Below, piece by piece: positions 47,756 through 55,422 of a stretch of DNA of 64,000 nt; within the stretch, counting starts at the first letter, position 1; the number at the start of each line of letters is the position of its first letter. The notes beneath the pieces are model-generated. The model ran no database searches. It had not been told where the DNA came from and saw nothing but the letters and a program-made list of their open reading frames with translations. The position numbers and the translations under genes were made by a program. The DNA comes from Aliirhizobium smilacinae. GTDB taxonomy: Bacteria > Pseudomonadota > Alphaproteobacteria > Rhizobiales > Rhizobiaceae. The stretch lies in assembly GCF_006335145.1 (NCBI RefSeq), contig NZ_VDMN01000001.1, positions 310,001 to 374,000 of the forward strand, in the 5' to 3' direction.

Positions 47756-47780
47756 GGAACCTTACCTATCCTCACCCGTT
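47756..47780 (+). promoter_or_regulatory. Candidate EcfG promoter upstream of the first DUF982 gene
   Basis: GGAAC (47756-47760), a 16-nt spacer, CGTT (47777-47780) followed by TTC: an exact match to the alphaproteobacterial general-stress sigma factor consensus. The start of the DUF982 gene is 28 nt downstream. Confidence 0.65.
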
Positions 47781-47807
47781 TTCTGCGCCGCGATGAAGGT
47801 GCAGCAG

Positions 47808-48065
47808 ATGAACGATATGTATATCCAGAATCCGATTTTATGGTCCCAGCCGGTACGCGTGAGGGTCGGCTACGGTTTTCAGGAGACGATCAGAGGCCCG
47901 CGCGAAGCGCTTGAATATCTGAAATGGCGCTGGCCGGTTCGGGACGGTGTCTATTACCTGAAAGCTCTGAAGGAATGTGCCGAATCCCTGCAGCGGCAGG
48001 TTTCACTCGACACCGTGAGAGAGACCTTCGTGCTCGCCAGCATAGAAGCGAAAATGCTCGGATGA
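47808..48065 (+). CDS. DUF982 protein
   Basis: 85 residues from the ATG at 47808 (AAGGTG site upstream; the ATG codons at 47793 and 47817 are alternatives). Core pattern W-x-x-P-V-x-V-x-x-G-Y-G, GPREALEYLKWRWPVRDG, then YYLKALKECAESL, matches DUF982, a small family restricted largely to Rhizobiales with no known function. A second member is at 50752. Both have candidate EcfG promoters, which suggests stress regulation. Confidence 0.85.
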   Translation: MNDMYIQNPILWSQPVRVRVGYGFQETIRGPREALEYLKWRWPVRDGVYYLKALKECAESLQRQVSLDTVRETFVLASIEAKMLG

Positions 48066-48198
48066 CCGGCCGATCGAAACCAGCCGTCATTTAACCGATC
48101 ATTTACAATTCCCATTAGGCCATTTTTTAAATCACGCCGCCTAATCATGTCCGAAGCGGCGATGTTGCCGCCAGAACCTTTTTTTCAGAAGGATCGCC

Positions 48199-48315
48199 AT
48201 GACGGCGATGATCGACATGAAGCTCACTTTTTCAGACGCCTTTGCGGCGCTCGCGACCATCATATCGCTTTCTAGCATACTCTATGTTCTGCATATGGTA
48301 CTGGCACTCTTCTAG
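48199..48315 (+). CDS. 38-residue membrane protein
   Basis: From the ATG at 48199, with an AAGGATC ribosome-binding site, reads MTAMIDMKLTFSDAFAALAT then IISLSSILYVLHMVLALF. One hydrophobic helix covers about residues 15-38. No domain known. Small rhizobial single-helix proteins of this kind are usually unannotated. The frame is closed by TAG at 48315. Confidence 0.55.
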   Translation: MTAMIDMKLTFSDAFAALATIISLSSILYVLHMVLALF

Positions 48316-48609
48316 ATCCAGCTTCCAAAAACCACTTCCAGCACCCCGCCTGATCGCCACGAACCGACACCTCGACAGATCCGAACGTCTCCCTGCGCGC
48401 CGCTGCAAAATGCTAAAAATAAGCCTTTTGCAAGCCATCAAGTCACGCTCTCCATTCTCCGTCAATTTTCCTGCCGAATTGGTTCAATCCGACAGCTGCG
48501 GCATTTTGCCGGGTAACAATTTTTGCATCGAAAGCACGTTGGTGATAACATCCACGTGTACCGGTCGGGAAGGAACCCGGTATCGAACATGCAGTAGGAG
48601 GAGACTGGC
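48316..48609. other. Intergenic region between two small membrane-protein genes
   Basis: About 290 bp. No supported gene. A GGAAC at 48571 is too close to the next start and lacks a matching -10. Confidence 0.45.
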
Positions 48610-48720
48610 ATGCACTACGTTGAATTTTTCACATCCATCAATCCCATTGTTCTCGGCGTTTTGGCCGTGGTCGTTATTTGCGGCGTCTATGACCACTGGC
48701 TAGAGACACACCAAAAGTAG
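48610..48720 (+). CDS. 36-residue membrane protein
   Basis: Starts at ATG 48610 after an excellent AGGAGGAGA ribosome-binding site. Sequence MHYVEFFTSINPIVLGVLAV then VVICGVYDHWLETHQK: one transmembrane helix (about 10-27) with a polar C-terminus. No domain recognised. The strength of the ribosome-binding site is the main argument that it is translated. Confidence 0.6.
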   Translation: MHYVEFFTSINPIVLGVLAVVVICGVYDHWLETHQK

Positions 48721-48807
48721 CAAAAACGCAGAAATACATCTCGGATCAGGCTCCATTTCCCGCAGAAGTAGGAGCTTCGACTTTGCTTGATGAGCTGTTG
48801 CTGCTAT

Positions 48808-48834
48808 CCATTGCCACCCCTGTGGCGGCAATGG
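48808..48834 (+). promoter_or_regulatory. Hairpin over the exoD ribosome-binding region
   Basis: CCATTGCC (48808-48815) pairs perfectly with GGCAATGG (48827-48834), with an 11-nt loop. The 3' arm borders the GGAG before ATG 48838, so folding would hide the start. If translation begins at 48790 the structure lies inside the coding region and loses this meaning. Confidence 0.4.
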
Positions 48835-48837
48835 AGT

Positions 48838-49485
48838 ATGGTTTTGCACGCGAAATTCGACTTTCAGGACACCAGTACTTCGCTGAGTGAAACTCTTCGG
48901 GATCTCATCAGAGGCATTCAGGGACCAACGGTATCCCTGCGGGATCTGATGGAGCGGATCGGGGAACAGGGACTGCTGCTTGTTTGCGCCGTCGCCGCGC
49001 TGCCGTTTCTCATTCCAGTTTCTATTCCCGGAGTGAGTACCGTCTTCGGCGCGGCTATCATCCTAATCAGCATAGCCATCACACTCAACCGGATGCCCTG
49101 GTTGCCGAGCAAGATCCTGGATCGCCAACTCGATACCCAGAAGCTTATTCCGGCGCTGGATAAAGGCGCCAACATCGTCTCCCGCCTGGACCGCTTTCTC
49201 AAACCGCGTCTGCGTAGTTTGACGACCGGAGCGGCCGTCAATCGGTTGAACGGGCTTGCGATCACGCTTGCGGGCGTACTGCTGATGTTTCCCCTGGGCC
49301 TGATCCCCTTCTCAAACACGCTTCCCGGTATAGCCATCCTTCTGCTTGCGGCAGGCATATTGCAGCGGGACGGCGCGGTCGTGCTCGCAGGCCACTTCTT
49401 CAATGTGATCACGATCGTCTATTTCGGGGTTCTTGCCTATGCAGCCTTCAGCGCGGGCCAAGGGCTTGCCACTTTCTTCAGCTGA
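48838..49485 (+). CDS. exoD: ExoD-family exopolysaccharide synthesis protein
   Basis: About 215 residues with the ExoD pattern: TSLSETLRDLIRGIQGPTVS, GEQGLLLVCAVAALPFLIPV, SIPGVSTVFGAAIILISIAI, and GLAITLAGVLLMFPLGLIPF, with four to five membrane helices. ExoD was found in Sinorhizobium as needed for alkaline tolerance and nodule invasion; the biochemical function is unknown. The ATG at 48838 is preferred; its GGAG lies unusually close and partly inside a hairpin (48808-48834). In-frame ATG 48790 and TTG 48787 are alternatives. Confidence 0.8.
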   Translation: MVLHAKFDFQDTSTSLSETLRDLIRGIQGPTVSLRDLMERIGEQGLLLVCAVAALPFLIPVSIPGVSTVFGAAIILISIAITLNRMPWLPSKILDRQLDTQKLIPALDKGANIVSRLDRFLKPRLRSLTTGAAVNRLNGLAITLAGVLLMFPLGLIPFSNTLPGIAILLLAAGILQRDGAVVLAGHFFNVITIVYFGVLAYAAFSAGQGLATFFS

Positions 49486-49544
49486 TCCGGCCAAGCCGCT
49501 CAGGCTACATAAAAACATCCTGGCACGGCGCAACCGTGTCGGCA

Positions 49545-49718
49545 TTATTGCAGGTTCAATCTGAGCTGGATCCCCTTTGGGATATTCGGCTTTCGCAGCG
49601 AGGCTAGCTGCACCCGCTCGTAAACTTCCTTGCGCTGCTTGTCATGACGCTCCCGTAACGCACGGGAAGCGGCGACCATGGCAAGGGCGCGTTCTGCGAC
49701 ATCTTCGGCACGTTTCAT
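49545..49718 (-). CDS. 57-residue charged protein
   Basis: ATG at 49718 preceded by GGAGGTG with only 3 nt spacing; the frame extends to 49739. The product MKRAEDVAERALAMVAASRA then LRERHDKQRKEVYERVQLAS is a strongly charged, probably all-helical peptide with a basic end. No family recognised. Convergent with exoD, 59 bp from its end. Confidence 0.5.
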   Translation of the reverse strand: MKRAEDVAERALAMVAASRALRERHDKQRKEVYERVQLASLRKPNIPKGIQLRLNLQ

Positions 49719-49971
49719 CTGCACCTCCATCATGTTCACTTTATGTTCTATTTTTCCTTATTAAAAGTCAACACCAGAATGAAGAGACATGGATGGGAAT
49801 TCAGCATTCGCGGGACAAATGTCCTGGCTGAGCGTTGAGCGCAAAGCCGGCACCCGCTTTTTCTTGAGAGAGAATAAAATGGCGGCCAAAGGATCCGACG
49901 TGCCGCGACATATAATGAACCCGCCAGGAGATGACGGAGCTGCTCGCGGGTTTATCCAGAACAACAAGAAT
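49719..49971. other. Intergenic region
   Basis: About 250 bp. Holds the promoter of the 57-residue gene, with an A/T-rich stretch around 49740-49775. A plus-strand frame at 49789-50247 runs through the tRNA gene and is not a gene. Confidence 0.45.
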
Positions 49972-50012
49972 AAAAAAAGCCCTGTCTTCATGGTTATCCA
50001 TGAAAACAGGGC
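49972..50012 (-). terminator. Terminator after tRNA-Asn
   Basis: On the minus strand CCCTGTTTTCATGG, ATAA loop, CCATGAAGACAGGG with one mismatch, then a run of seven T. Confidence 0.9.
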
Positions 50013-50023
50013 CTCTTTAAATC

Positions 50024-50098
50024 TGGCTCCCCGGGCCGGATTCGAACCGGCGACCTGTCGATTAACAGTCGAATGCTCTACCGCTGAGCTACCAGGGA
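50024..50098 (-). tRNA. tRNA-Asn (anticodon GTT)
   Basis: 75 nt on the minus strand with encoded CCA: acceptor TCCCTGG/CCGGGGA, D-arm AGCTCAGCGGTAGAGC, anticodon loop CTGTTAA with GTT, T-arm CGCCGGTTCGAATCCGGC (16-18 nt segment). Confidence 0.96.
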
Positions 50099-50251
50099 AC
50101 ACCGCGTCGCGGCGTGTGCGGCGGGTAATACGCATGCTTTTCCGATTTGCCAAGCGGTTTTTTCTAAAAAAACCAAATTGCTTGTTTAATCCCCAGTTCC
50201 TCCCCATCTCGCAGGCAGACATCGTGCAAATTCAAAGGGATTTTTGACTGG

Positions 50252-50569
50252 ATGGTCTCGGCACCGCACAAACGGCATTTCGGTATTGACCCTCGCAGCG
50301 GCAAACTGGCCCTCGGAACATGGCGAATTCCCATGCCGAAATCACGCGCCGGCCGCATTGGCCTAGGGTCGGCCTTGATGGTGGGAGGTACGCTCGGGTT
50401 TCTTCCCGTACTCGGCTTCTGGATGTTGCCGCTCGGATTCGTCGTCCTGTCGAACGACATATCCTTCATCCGGCGCAGGCGCCGCCGCATGGTGATCTGG
50501 TGGTCGCGACGCAAGCGACGCCCGGATGCCAAAACAGCTTCCGAAACCCGCCAACCATCTGACAGGTAA
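50252..50569 (+). CDS. PGPGW-type small membrane protein
   Basis: 105 residues. Two hydrophobic segments (about 35-52 and 53-70, GLGSALMVGGTLGFLPVLGF then WMLPLGFVVLSNDISF) are followed by a dense Arg cluster (RRRRRR near 73) and a basic tail. The motif LGFLPVLGFWMLPLGFVVLS fits the PGPGW transmembrane family, of unknown function. The AAGGGA site is about 11 nt from the ATG at 50252. Alone in its orientation between tRNA-Asn and DUF982. Confidence 0.7.
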   Translation: MVSAPHKRHFGIDPRSGKLALGTWRIPMPKSRAGRIGLGSALMVGGTLGFLPVLGFWMLPLGFVVLSNDISFIRRRRRRMVIWWSRRKRRPDAKTASETRQPSDR

Positions 50570-50594
50570 TGCTAACCACCGGTACCGATCTTCC

Positions 50595-50620
50595 GGAACA
50601 CTCTTCAAGCGCAAGCGGTT
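50595..50620 (+). promoter_or_regulatory. Candidate EcfG promoter upstream of the second DUF982 gene
   Basis: GGAAC (50595-50599) with TT after 19 nt (50619-50620). Compared with the stricter GGAAC-N16/17-CGTT form, the -10 reads GGTT after a 17-nt spacer, one mismatch. The leader to the start at 50752 would be about 120 nt. Confidence 0.45.
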
Positions 50621-50751
50621 TCTACGAAAAAACGCATATGCGGCAACTTGGCCCAACAAACACACTCTAAACGAGAAAAAATTCGTAGCAGCAACAGAAC
50701 CCGAGGTGTAAGCTCATGTCAGTTCGGGGCTGATCACTGGGAGGATGGTTC

Positions 50752-50994
50752 ATGCCGCAGGGAAATTGGCAAAAGCCGGTTCAAATCGCATTCGGGAATC
50801 TCGGTATCGAGATGATCAGCAGCCCATCGGAAGCATTGCTTGTACTGACCGATCGCTGGCCTGATTTGCGCGGGCCGCATTTCGTCAAGGCAAGGAGTTG
50901 CTGCCGCGCAGCCCTTGACGGGCGCCGTACGCCGGAAGAAGCCCGGCAACAGTTCGAAAATGCCGTGAGTGAAGCTCAACTTCACGTCAACTGA
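50752..50994 (+). CDS. DUF982 protein
   Basis: 80 residues, ATG at 50752 behind GGGAGGATGG. W-x-K-P-V-x-I-x-x-G at the start, SPSEALLVLTDRWPDLRGPH, then KARSCCRAALDGRRTPEEAR, fit DUF982, but it is diverged from the copy at 47808 (for example a CC pair is present here). Function unknown. Confidence 0.85.
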   Translation: MPQGNWQKPVQIAFGNLGIEMISSPSEALLVLTDRWPDLRGPHFVKARSCCRAALDGRRTPEEARQQFENAVSEAQLHVN

Positions 50995-51020
50995 CGCCTG
51001 GAGCTTTCATTCTGCTAATG

Positions 51021-51050
51021 AGTGGTCGCCTTCCGGGCGACCGCTGTTTT
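51021..51050 (+). terminator. Terminator after the second DUF982 gene
   Basis: AGTGGTCGCC, TTCCG loop, GGCGACCGCT then GTTTT; 10-bp stem with one G-U pair. Confidence 0.8.
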
Positions 51051-51162
51051 ATGCGCGGATAGAATTGGCTAAAGCATATCGCGATCCTTCGGATGCCCTT
51101 TAGCCTATGTTTTATCTCATATTCCGCGCAAAAACCGCTGCACACTTTCGCGCGGTAACGCT

Positions 51163-51837
51163 CTAGATGCCCAATATGTCGCCGACAATCCTGAAAGTCG
51201 GGCCGCTTAGTGTGATCGGTGCCAGCAGGACCGAAAAGCACAGGCATGAGCTGTTTGCACCTGCTACGGGTCGATGCGTAATCGTCTCATCGGCAACGGA
51301 GACGTCCCCTTCCGAAAACGCGCCTCTATGGTCATGAAACTGCCCTTGCAATACCAGGGTGAGTTCAAGACCGCGATGATGATGGTGTGGTAGAGCCCGA
51401 CCCGGCCTTGCCCATAAAAGGCTGGCCTCCATGCCGGAGTCTTTTTCGATCACGTGCTGCTTCAGGCCGGGCAGCTTGGTTTTCCAGGGAACGTCATCAA
51501 GATTTCGTCCCGCATAGGAACGCAGAAAGCGCGGTAGCGAATCGTCGTGTTCCGTCATCAATAGCGGCGTTTGAATCTGCGGCCTTGATTCGAGGATCGC
51601 TTTCAAACGATCAGGCGAAGAGGACAATGCGCTGGGCTCGGCGTCATCAAGACTTTCTCCAGCCAGAATTTCCAGTTGATCAACCAGACGGCCCGATGAC
51701 GGCTGCATCTCCAGATGAGAGCCCACGAGGATATGCGCCGGCTCCGGAAGGCAACCGGCGACGTAATGCGCAATCAGCAGATTCAGCCGTTCAAGGTTCA
51801 GCAACATGTCTGTTGTCAAATCTAGAGGCGTATTCAC
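51163..51837 (-). CDS. ChrR-like cupin anti-sigma protein, zinc ligands lost
   Basis: 224 residues with the two-domain layout of ChrR, the zinc anti-sigma factor controlling RpoE in the singlet-oxygen response. The N-terminal domain (HYVAGCLPEPAHILVGSHLE) aligns with the ChrR anti-sigma domain, but the H-x3-C-x2-C motif reads H41-x3-Q45-x2-S48, so two of the zinc ligands are missing. The C-terminal cupin (about 115-215) has LPHHHHRGLELTLVLQGQFH, with plausible metal ligands. No sigma factor gene is adjacent, unlike rpoE-chrR pairs. It may have kept only the sensor function or act with a distant sigma factor. Divergent from cysK. Confidence 0.8.
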   Translation of the reverse strand: MNTPLDLTTDMLLNLERLNLLIAHYVAGCLPEPAHILVGSHLEMQPSSGRLVDQLEILAGESLDDAEPSALSSSPDRLKAILESRPQIQTPLLMTEHDDSLPRFLRSYAGRNLDDVPWKTKLPGLKQHVIEKDSGMEASLLWARPGRALPHHHHRGLELTLVLQGQFHDHRGAFSEGDVSVADETITHRPVAGANSSCLCFSVLLAPITLSGPTFRIVGDILGI

Positions 51838-52071
51838 ACAACGTAAAGATGGTAGATTTTGGGGGTTCGCCCGATTGGGTCAAAATCGCGCATGCGCGTC
51901 TTATCTGACCGGCAATCGGAAGCTGCTCCGCCACGGTCGGCTTTTGACATCTGTTCCGCAACACGGCAGAGCATTTCTCATCAGAAGCAGAGCCAAGAAC
52001 GGATTTTCTTGCGCTCTAGCGCTTGTCCGTGGAAAAGACGCTGATTAAATCAGCCAAAAAGGCGCGTTATC

Positions 52072-53109
52072 ATGATCTCTTATCCCAATGTCATCGATAT
52101 CATCGGCAATACCCCGCTCATCCGATTGAAGGATGTGTCGGAAAAGACCGGCTGCGAAATTCTCGGCAAGGCCGAATTTCTCAATCCCGGTCAATCGGTG
52201 AAGGACAGGGCCGCTCTGTTCATCATCCGCGATGCCGAGCGCAAGGGACTGCTCAGGCCGGGCGGCATCATCGTCGAGGGCACCGCCGGTAATACCGGGA
52301 TAGGCCTGACGCTGGTGGCGAAGTCGCTCGGATACAGAACGGTCATCGTCATTCCGGAAACTCAGAGCCAGGAAAAGAAAGATGCGCTGAAACTTCTCGG
52401 CGCCGAACTGGTCGAGGTTCCGGCGGTTCCCTACAAAAACCCCAACAATTACGTGAAAGTCTCAGGCCGGCTTGCCGAACAGCTGGCCAGAACCGAACCG
52501 GCAGGTGCGATCTGGGCGAACCAGTTCGACAACGTTGCCAACCGGCAGGCGCATATCGAGACCACGGCACCGGAAATCTGGGAACAGACGGGCGGCAAGG
52601 TCGATGGTTTCATCTGCTCTGTCGGCTCCGGTGGAACGCTGGTCGGCACGGCAATGGGCCTGAAAGCCAGGAATGCGGATATCAAGATTGGCATCGCCGA
52701 TCCCGACGGCGCGGCGCTCTACGAATATTATGCGCATGGCGAACTGAAGTCGGAAGGTAACTCGATCACGGAGGGCATCGGTCAAGGCCGGATCACCGCC
52801 AATCTCGAAGGCTTTACGCCGGACTTCTCCTATCGCATCTCCGACGCGGAGGCCCTGCCCTACATCTTCGACCTGGTGGAGACAGAAGGCCTTTGCCTTG
52901 GCGGATCATCCGGCATCAATATCGCCGGCGCTATCCGGCTGGCGAAGGATCTCGGCCCGGGCCACACGATCGTCACCGTGTTGTGCGACTACGGCAACCG
53001 CTACCAGTCGAAATTGTTCAATCCGGATTTCCTGAAGTCGAAAGGCCTGCCGGTGCCGCAGTGGCTGACGCAGAAGCGGCATATTACCGTGCCGTTCGAG
53101 ACCGTCTGA
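52072..53109 (+). CDS. Cysteine synthase-family PLP enzyme
   Basis: 345 residues. PLP-binding Lys44 in NPGQSVKDRAA, substrate loop EGTAGNTGIGL, phosphate-binding GSGGTLVGTAMG, and GLCLGGSSGINIAGAI near the C-terminus. It belongs to the CysK/cystathionine beta-synthase-like group and is commonly annotated as cysteine synthase A in rhizobia, although the TAGNTGIG (rather than TSGNTG) loop places it outside the classical CysK type. An upstream start in the AAAAAGGCGCG context at 52072 is used. First gene of a block with alaX and sseA (20-22 bp gaps), suggesting a sulfur-amino-acid operon. Confidence 0.88.
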   Translation: MISYPNVIDIIGNTPLIRLKDVSEKTGCEILGKAEFLNPGQSVKDRAALFIIRDAERKGLLRPGGIIVEGTAGNTGIGLTLVAKSLGYRTVIVIPETQSQEKKDALKLLGAELVEVPAVPYKNPNNYVKVSGRLAEQLARTEPAGAIWANQFDNVANRQAHIETTAPEIWEQTGGKVDGFICSVGSGGTLVGTAMGLKARNADIKIGIADPDGAALYEYYAHGELKSEGNSITEGIGQGRITANLEGFTPDFSYRISDAEALPYIFDLVETEGLCLGGSSGINIAGAIRLAKDLGPGHTIVTVLCDYGNRYQSKLFNPDFLKSKGLPVPQWLTQKRHITVPFETV

Positions 53110-53129
53110 CCCATAGCTGCGAGCATGCC

Positions 53130-53867
53130 ATGCCCACCCAACTGCTTTACCGCGACGACTTCTATCTGACCACCACAGAGGCCATCGTGACCTCCGTGCA
53201 TGAAGACGGCGGGATCGAGTTTGATCGCACCTGCTTTTATGCAACGTCCGGCGGCCAGCCGGGCGATACCGGTTTCGTCGAAAGGGCAGATGGAAGCCGC
53301 ATTCTGCTTGGCCAGACGAAACATGGCGCGACGAAGGATATCGTCGTCCACGTACCGCTCGAAGGACAGGCGCAGCCTCTGGTCGGCGAGACGGTTACGC
53401 TTTCGATAGACTGGCAACGCCGCTTCAACCTGATGCGGATGCATACCGCCTGCCATCTGCTTTCGGTCGTCTGCCAATATCCGATCACGGGTGCAGCCGT
53501 CGGTGAAGAAGACTCGCGCGTCGATTTCGACATGACCGACACGATCGACAAGGACGACGTCACGGCAAAGCTGATGGAGCTCGTCAGGGCGGATCACCCG
53601 GTCTACCTGCAATGGATCACCGACGAGGAATTGGCCGCCAATCCGAGCATCGTGAAATCCAAGAATGTTCGCCCGCCGGTCGGTCTCGGGCGCGTCAGCC
53701 TGGTCTGCATCGGCGAGAATTCCAGCGTTGACAGCCAGCCCTGCGGCGGAACACATGTCGCGACAACATCTGAGATCGGGGCGATCCATATCGCCAAGAT
53801 CGAAAAGAAGGGCAAGGAGAACCGCCGGTTCCGAATCCGGTTCGGCGAGCCCGAAGCACAGGCCTGA
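53130..53867 (+). CDS. alaX: Alanyl-tRNA editing protein AlaX
   Basis: 245 residues, freestanding editing domain of alanyl-tRNA synthetase type that hydrolyses Ser-tRNA-Ala or Gly-tRNA-Ala. The zinc-binding motifs H-x3-H (RMHTACHLLS) and the distal C-x3-H (SQPCGGTHVA) are both intact. FDRTCFYATSGGQPGDTG is the conserved N-terminal signature. The ATG at 53130 lies 20 bp after the cysteine synthase gene; no separate promoter is visible. Confidence 0.94.
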   Translation: MPTQLLYRDDFYLTTTEAIVTSVHEDGGIEFDRTCFYATSGGQPGDTGFVERADGSRILLGQTKHGATKDIVVHVPLEGQAQPLVGETVTLSIDWQRRFNLMRMHTACHLLSVVCQYPITGAAVGEEDSRVDFDMTDTIDKDDVTAKLMELVRADHPVYLQWITDEELAANPSIVKSKNVRPPVGLGRVSLVCIGENSSVDSQPCGGTHVATTSEIGAIHIAKIEKKGKENRRFRIRFGEPEAQA

Positions 53868-53888
53868 ACGGGCCAAGGGAGACACGAC

Positions 53889-54764
53889 ATGAGCGAAGCG
53901 ATTGAGGTCCAGACGAGCCGTTTCGTGGTTTCATCCGACTGGCTGGCGAAGGAGCTGGGTGCGCCTGACCTGAAGGTCATCGATGCGTCCTTCTATCTGC
54001 CGGCGCATAGCCGCGATGCCGACGCCGAATATCTTGCCGGCCATATTCCCGGCGCCATCCGCTTCGACCACGACAAGGTCGCGGACCATTCGACCGGTCT
54101 TCCGCACATGGTCCCAGCTCCAGAGGTTTTTGCCGAGGCAGTCGGCAAGATGGGAATCAAAGAGACCGACCGGATCGTCGTTTATGACGGTCCCGGCATT
54201 TTTCCCGCGCCGCGCGGCTGGTGGCTGTTCCGAATCATGGGGGCGCAAAACGTCTTCGTGCTTGATGGCGGTCTCGACGGCTGGAAGGCCGAGGGGCGGC
54301 CTTTGGAAACGGAGACTCCCACTCCTCAGACCACCACATTCAGGACGGACCTGCGCCTCGACAAGGTGATCGATTTCCGTGAAATGCTGTCGATCGTCGT
54401 CGACGGCAAGCGGCAGATCGCCGATGCCCGCAGCGCCAGCCGGTTTGCAGCGACCGAGCTGGAAACCCGACCAGGATTGCGCTCCGGCCATATGCCTGGC
54501 GCCCGCAGCCTTCCGTCAGGCACCTTTTCGCTTAACGGCAAGCTGCGCAGTCTACCGGAACTGCGTCAGGCCATCGAAGAAGCCGGCATCGATTTCGGCC
54601 AGCCGATCGTCACCACCTGCGGATCGGGCATCACCGCCGCGATCATCACGTTGGCGCTCGAATCGCTCGGGCATAAAAACAACGCGCTTTATGACGGTTC
54701 CTGGACCGAGTGGGGTGCACGCGAGGATGCTCCGATCGTGACCGGTCCGGCAGACGCACGATAG
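53889..54764 (+). CDS. sseA: 3-mercaptopyruvate sulfurtransferase
   Basis: 291 residues with two rhodanese domains (about 10-135 and 160-285). The first is inactive-like (RIVVYDGPGIFPAPR has no Cys), the second carries the active-site Cys in TTCGSGITAAI. The CGSG(I/V)T loop is typical of mercaptopyruvate rather than thiosulfate sulfurtransferases. It transfers sulfur from 3-mercaptopyruvate, a cysteine breakdown product, which fits the operon with cysteine synthase. The ATG follows GGGAGACACGAC. Confidence 0.92.
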   Translation: MSEAIEVQTSRFVVSSDWLAKELGAPDLKVIDASFYLPAHSRDADAEYLAGHIPGAIRFDHDKVADHSTGLPHMVPAPEVFAEAVGKMGIKETDRIVVYDGPGIFPAPRGWWLFRIMGAQNVFVLDGGLDGWKAEGRPLETETPTPQTTTFRTDLRLDKVIDFREMLSIVVDGKRQIADARSASRFAATELETRPGLRSGHMPGARSLPSGTFSLNGKLRSLPELRQAIEEAGIDFGQPIVTTCGSGITAAIITLALESLGHKNNALYDGSWTEWGAREDAPIVTGPADAR

Positions 54765-54779
54765 GGCGGAACAATCCCG

Positions 54780-55337
54780 ATGGCGAAGAAACCTCTCCCG
54801 CTGAAGGTGCGTGTCACCCGGCTCGAAATGTCCGCTGCACCGCGTACCAGCTTAGCGGTGCCGGTCAATGTCCAGACGGCGATCATGCGCACACCGGAAA
54901 TCCCGTTGCATTTCTACCGTTATCTCTACCGACAGGTGGGCAAGCGCTGGAACTGGTATGAGCGCCTTCGGATGAGCGACGAAGAGCTTGGCGCGATCAT
55001 CCACAATGCTCAGGTTTCCATCTGCGTGCTTTATGTCGATGGTGCGCCGGCCGGATTTTTCGAGTTTGCCAAACAGGCAGACGATGTCGTCGAGCTTTCC
55101 TATTTCGGCCTGTTCGAACGGGCGATCGGGCTCGGTATCGGAAAGTGGTTTCTGCTGCAGGCGCTTTATGCGGCGTGGCAGGACAATCCGTCGAAGGTCG
55201 TCGTCACCACCAACACTCTCGATCATCCGCGAGCGATACAGCTCTACCAGATGATGGGATTTTCGCCGGTCAGCACCAGCGACGGGCTGATCCTGCCGAT
55301 GACGGATGCCGAACTTCTGAAAGCGCTCGACGGATAG
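54780..55337 (+). CDS. GNAT-family N-acetyltransferase
   Basis: 185 residues. Acetyl-CoA loop region ELSYFGLFERAIGLGIGKWF and C-terminal DHPRAIQLYQMMGFSPVST are characteristic of GNATs. The N-terminus (LKVRVTRLEMSAAPRTS) is not conserved in other GNATs I know. Substrate unknown. It lies 15 bp after sseA in the same direction and is probably part of the same transcript. Confidence 0.85.
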   Translation: MAKKPLPLKVRVTRLEMSAAPRTSLAVPVNVQTAIMRTPEIPLHFYRYLYRQVGKRWNWYERLRMSDEELGAIIHNAQVSICVLYVDGAPAGFFEFAKQADDVVELSYFGLFERAIGLGIGKWFLLQALYAAWQDNPSKVVVTTNTLDHPRAIQLYQMMGFSPVSTSDGLILPMTDAELLKALDG

Positions 55338-55422
55338 GCTCGAATATCGACGGCAAGAATCGGGTGGCGACGATGCGAAATCATCGTCATCACAGGGCTT
55401 TTCCAGTTCAAGGAGATGCCCC

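Noticed and set aside
48571..48600. GGAAC upstream of the 36-residue gene
   Set aside because: No TT or CGTT at the right distance, and too close to the ribosome-binding site.
50176..50200. EcfG-like GGAAC-N18-TT on the minus strand upstream of tRNA-Asn
   Set aside because: A stress promoter for a housekeeping tRNA is unlikely and the -10 lacks CGTT.
49789..50247. 152-residue plus-strand frame
   Set aside because: Passes through the tRNA-Asn gene and its terminator.
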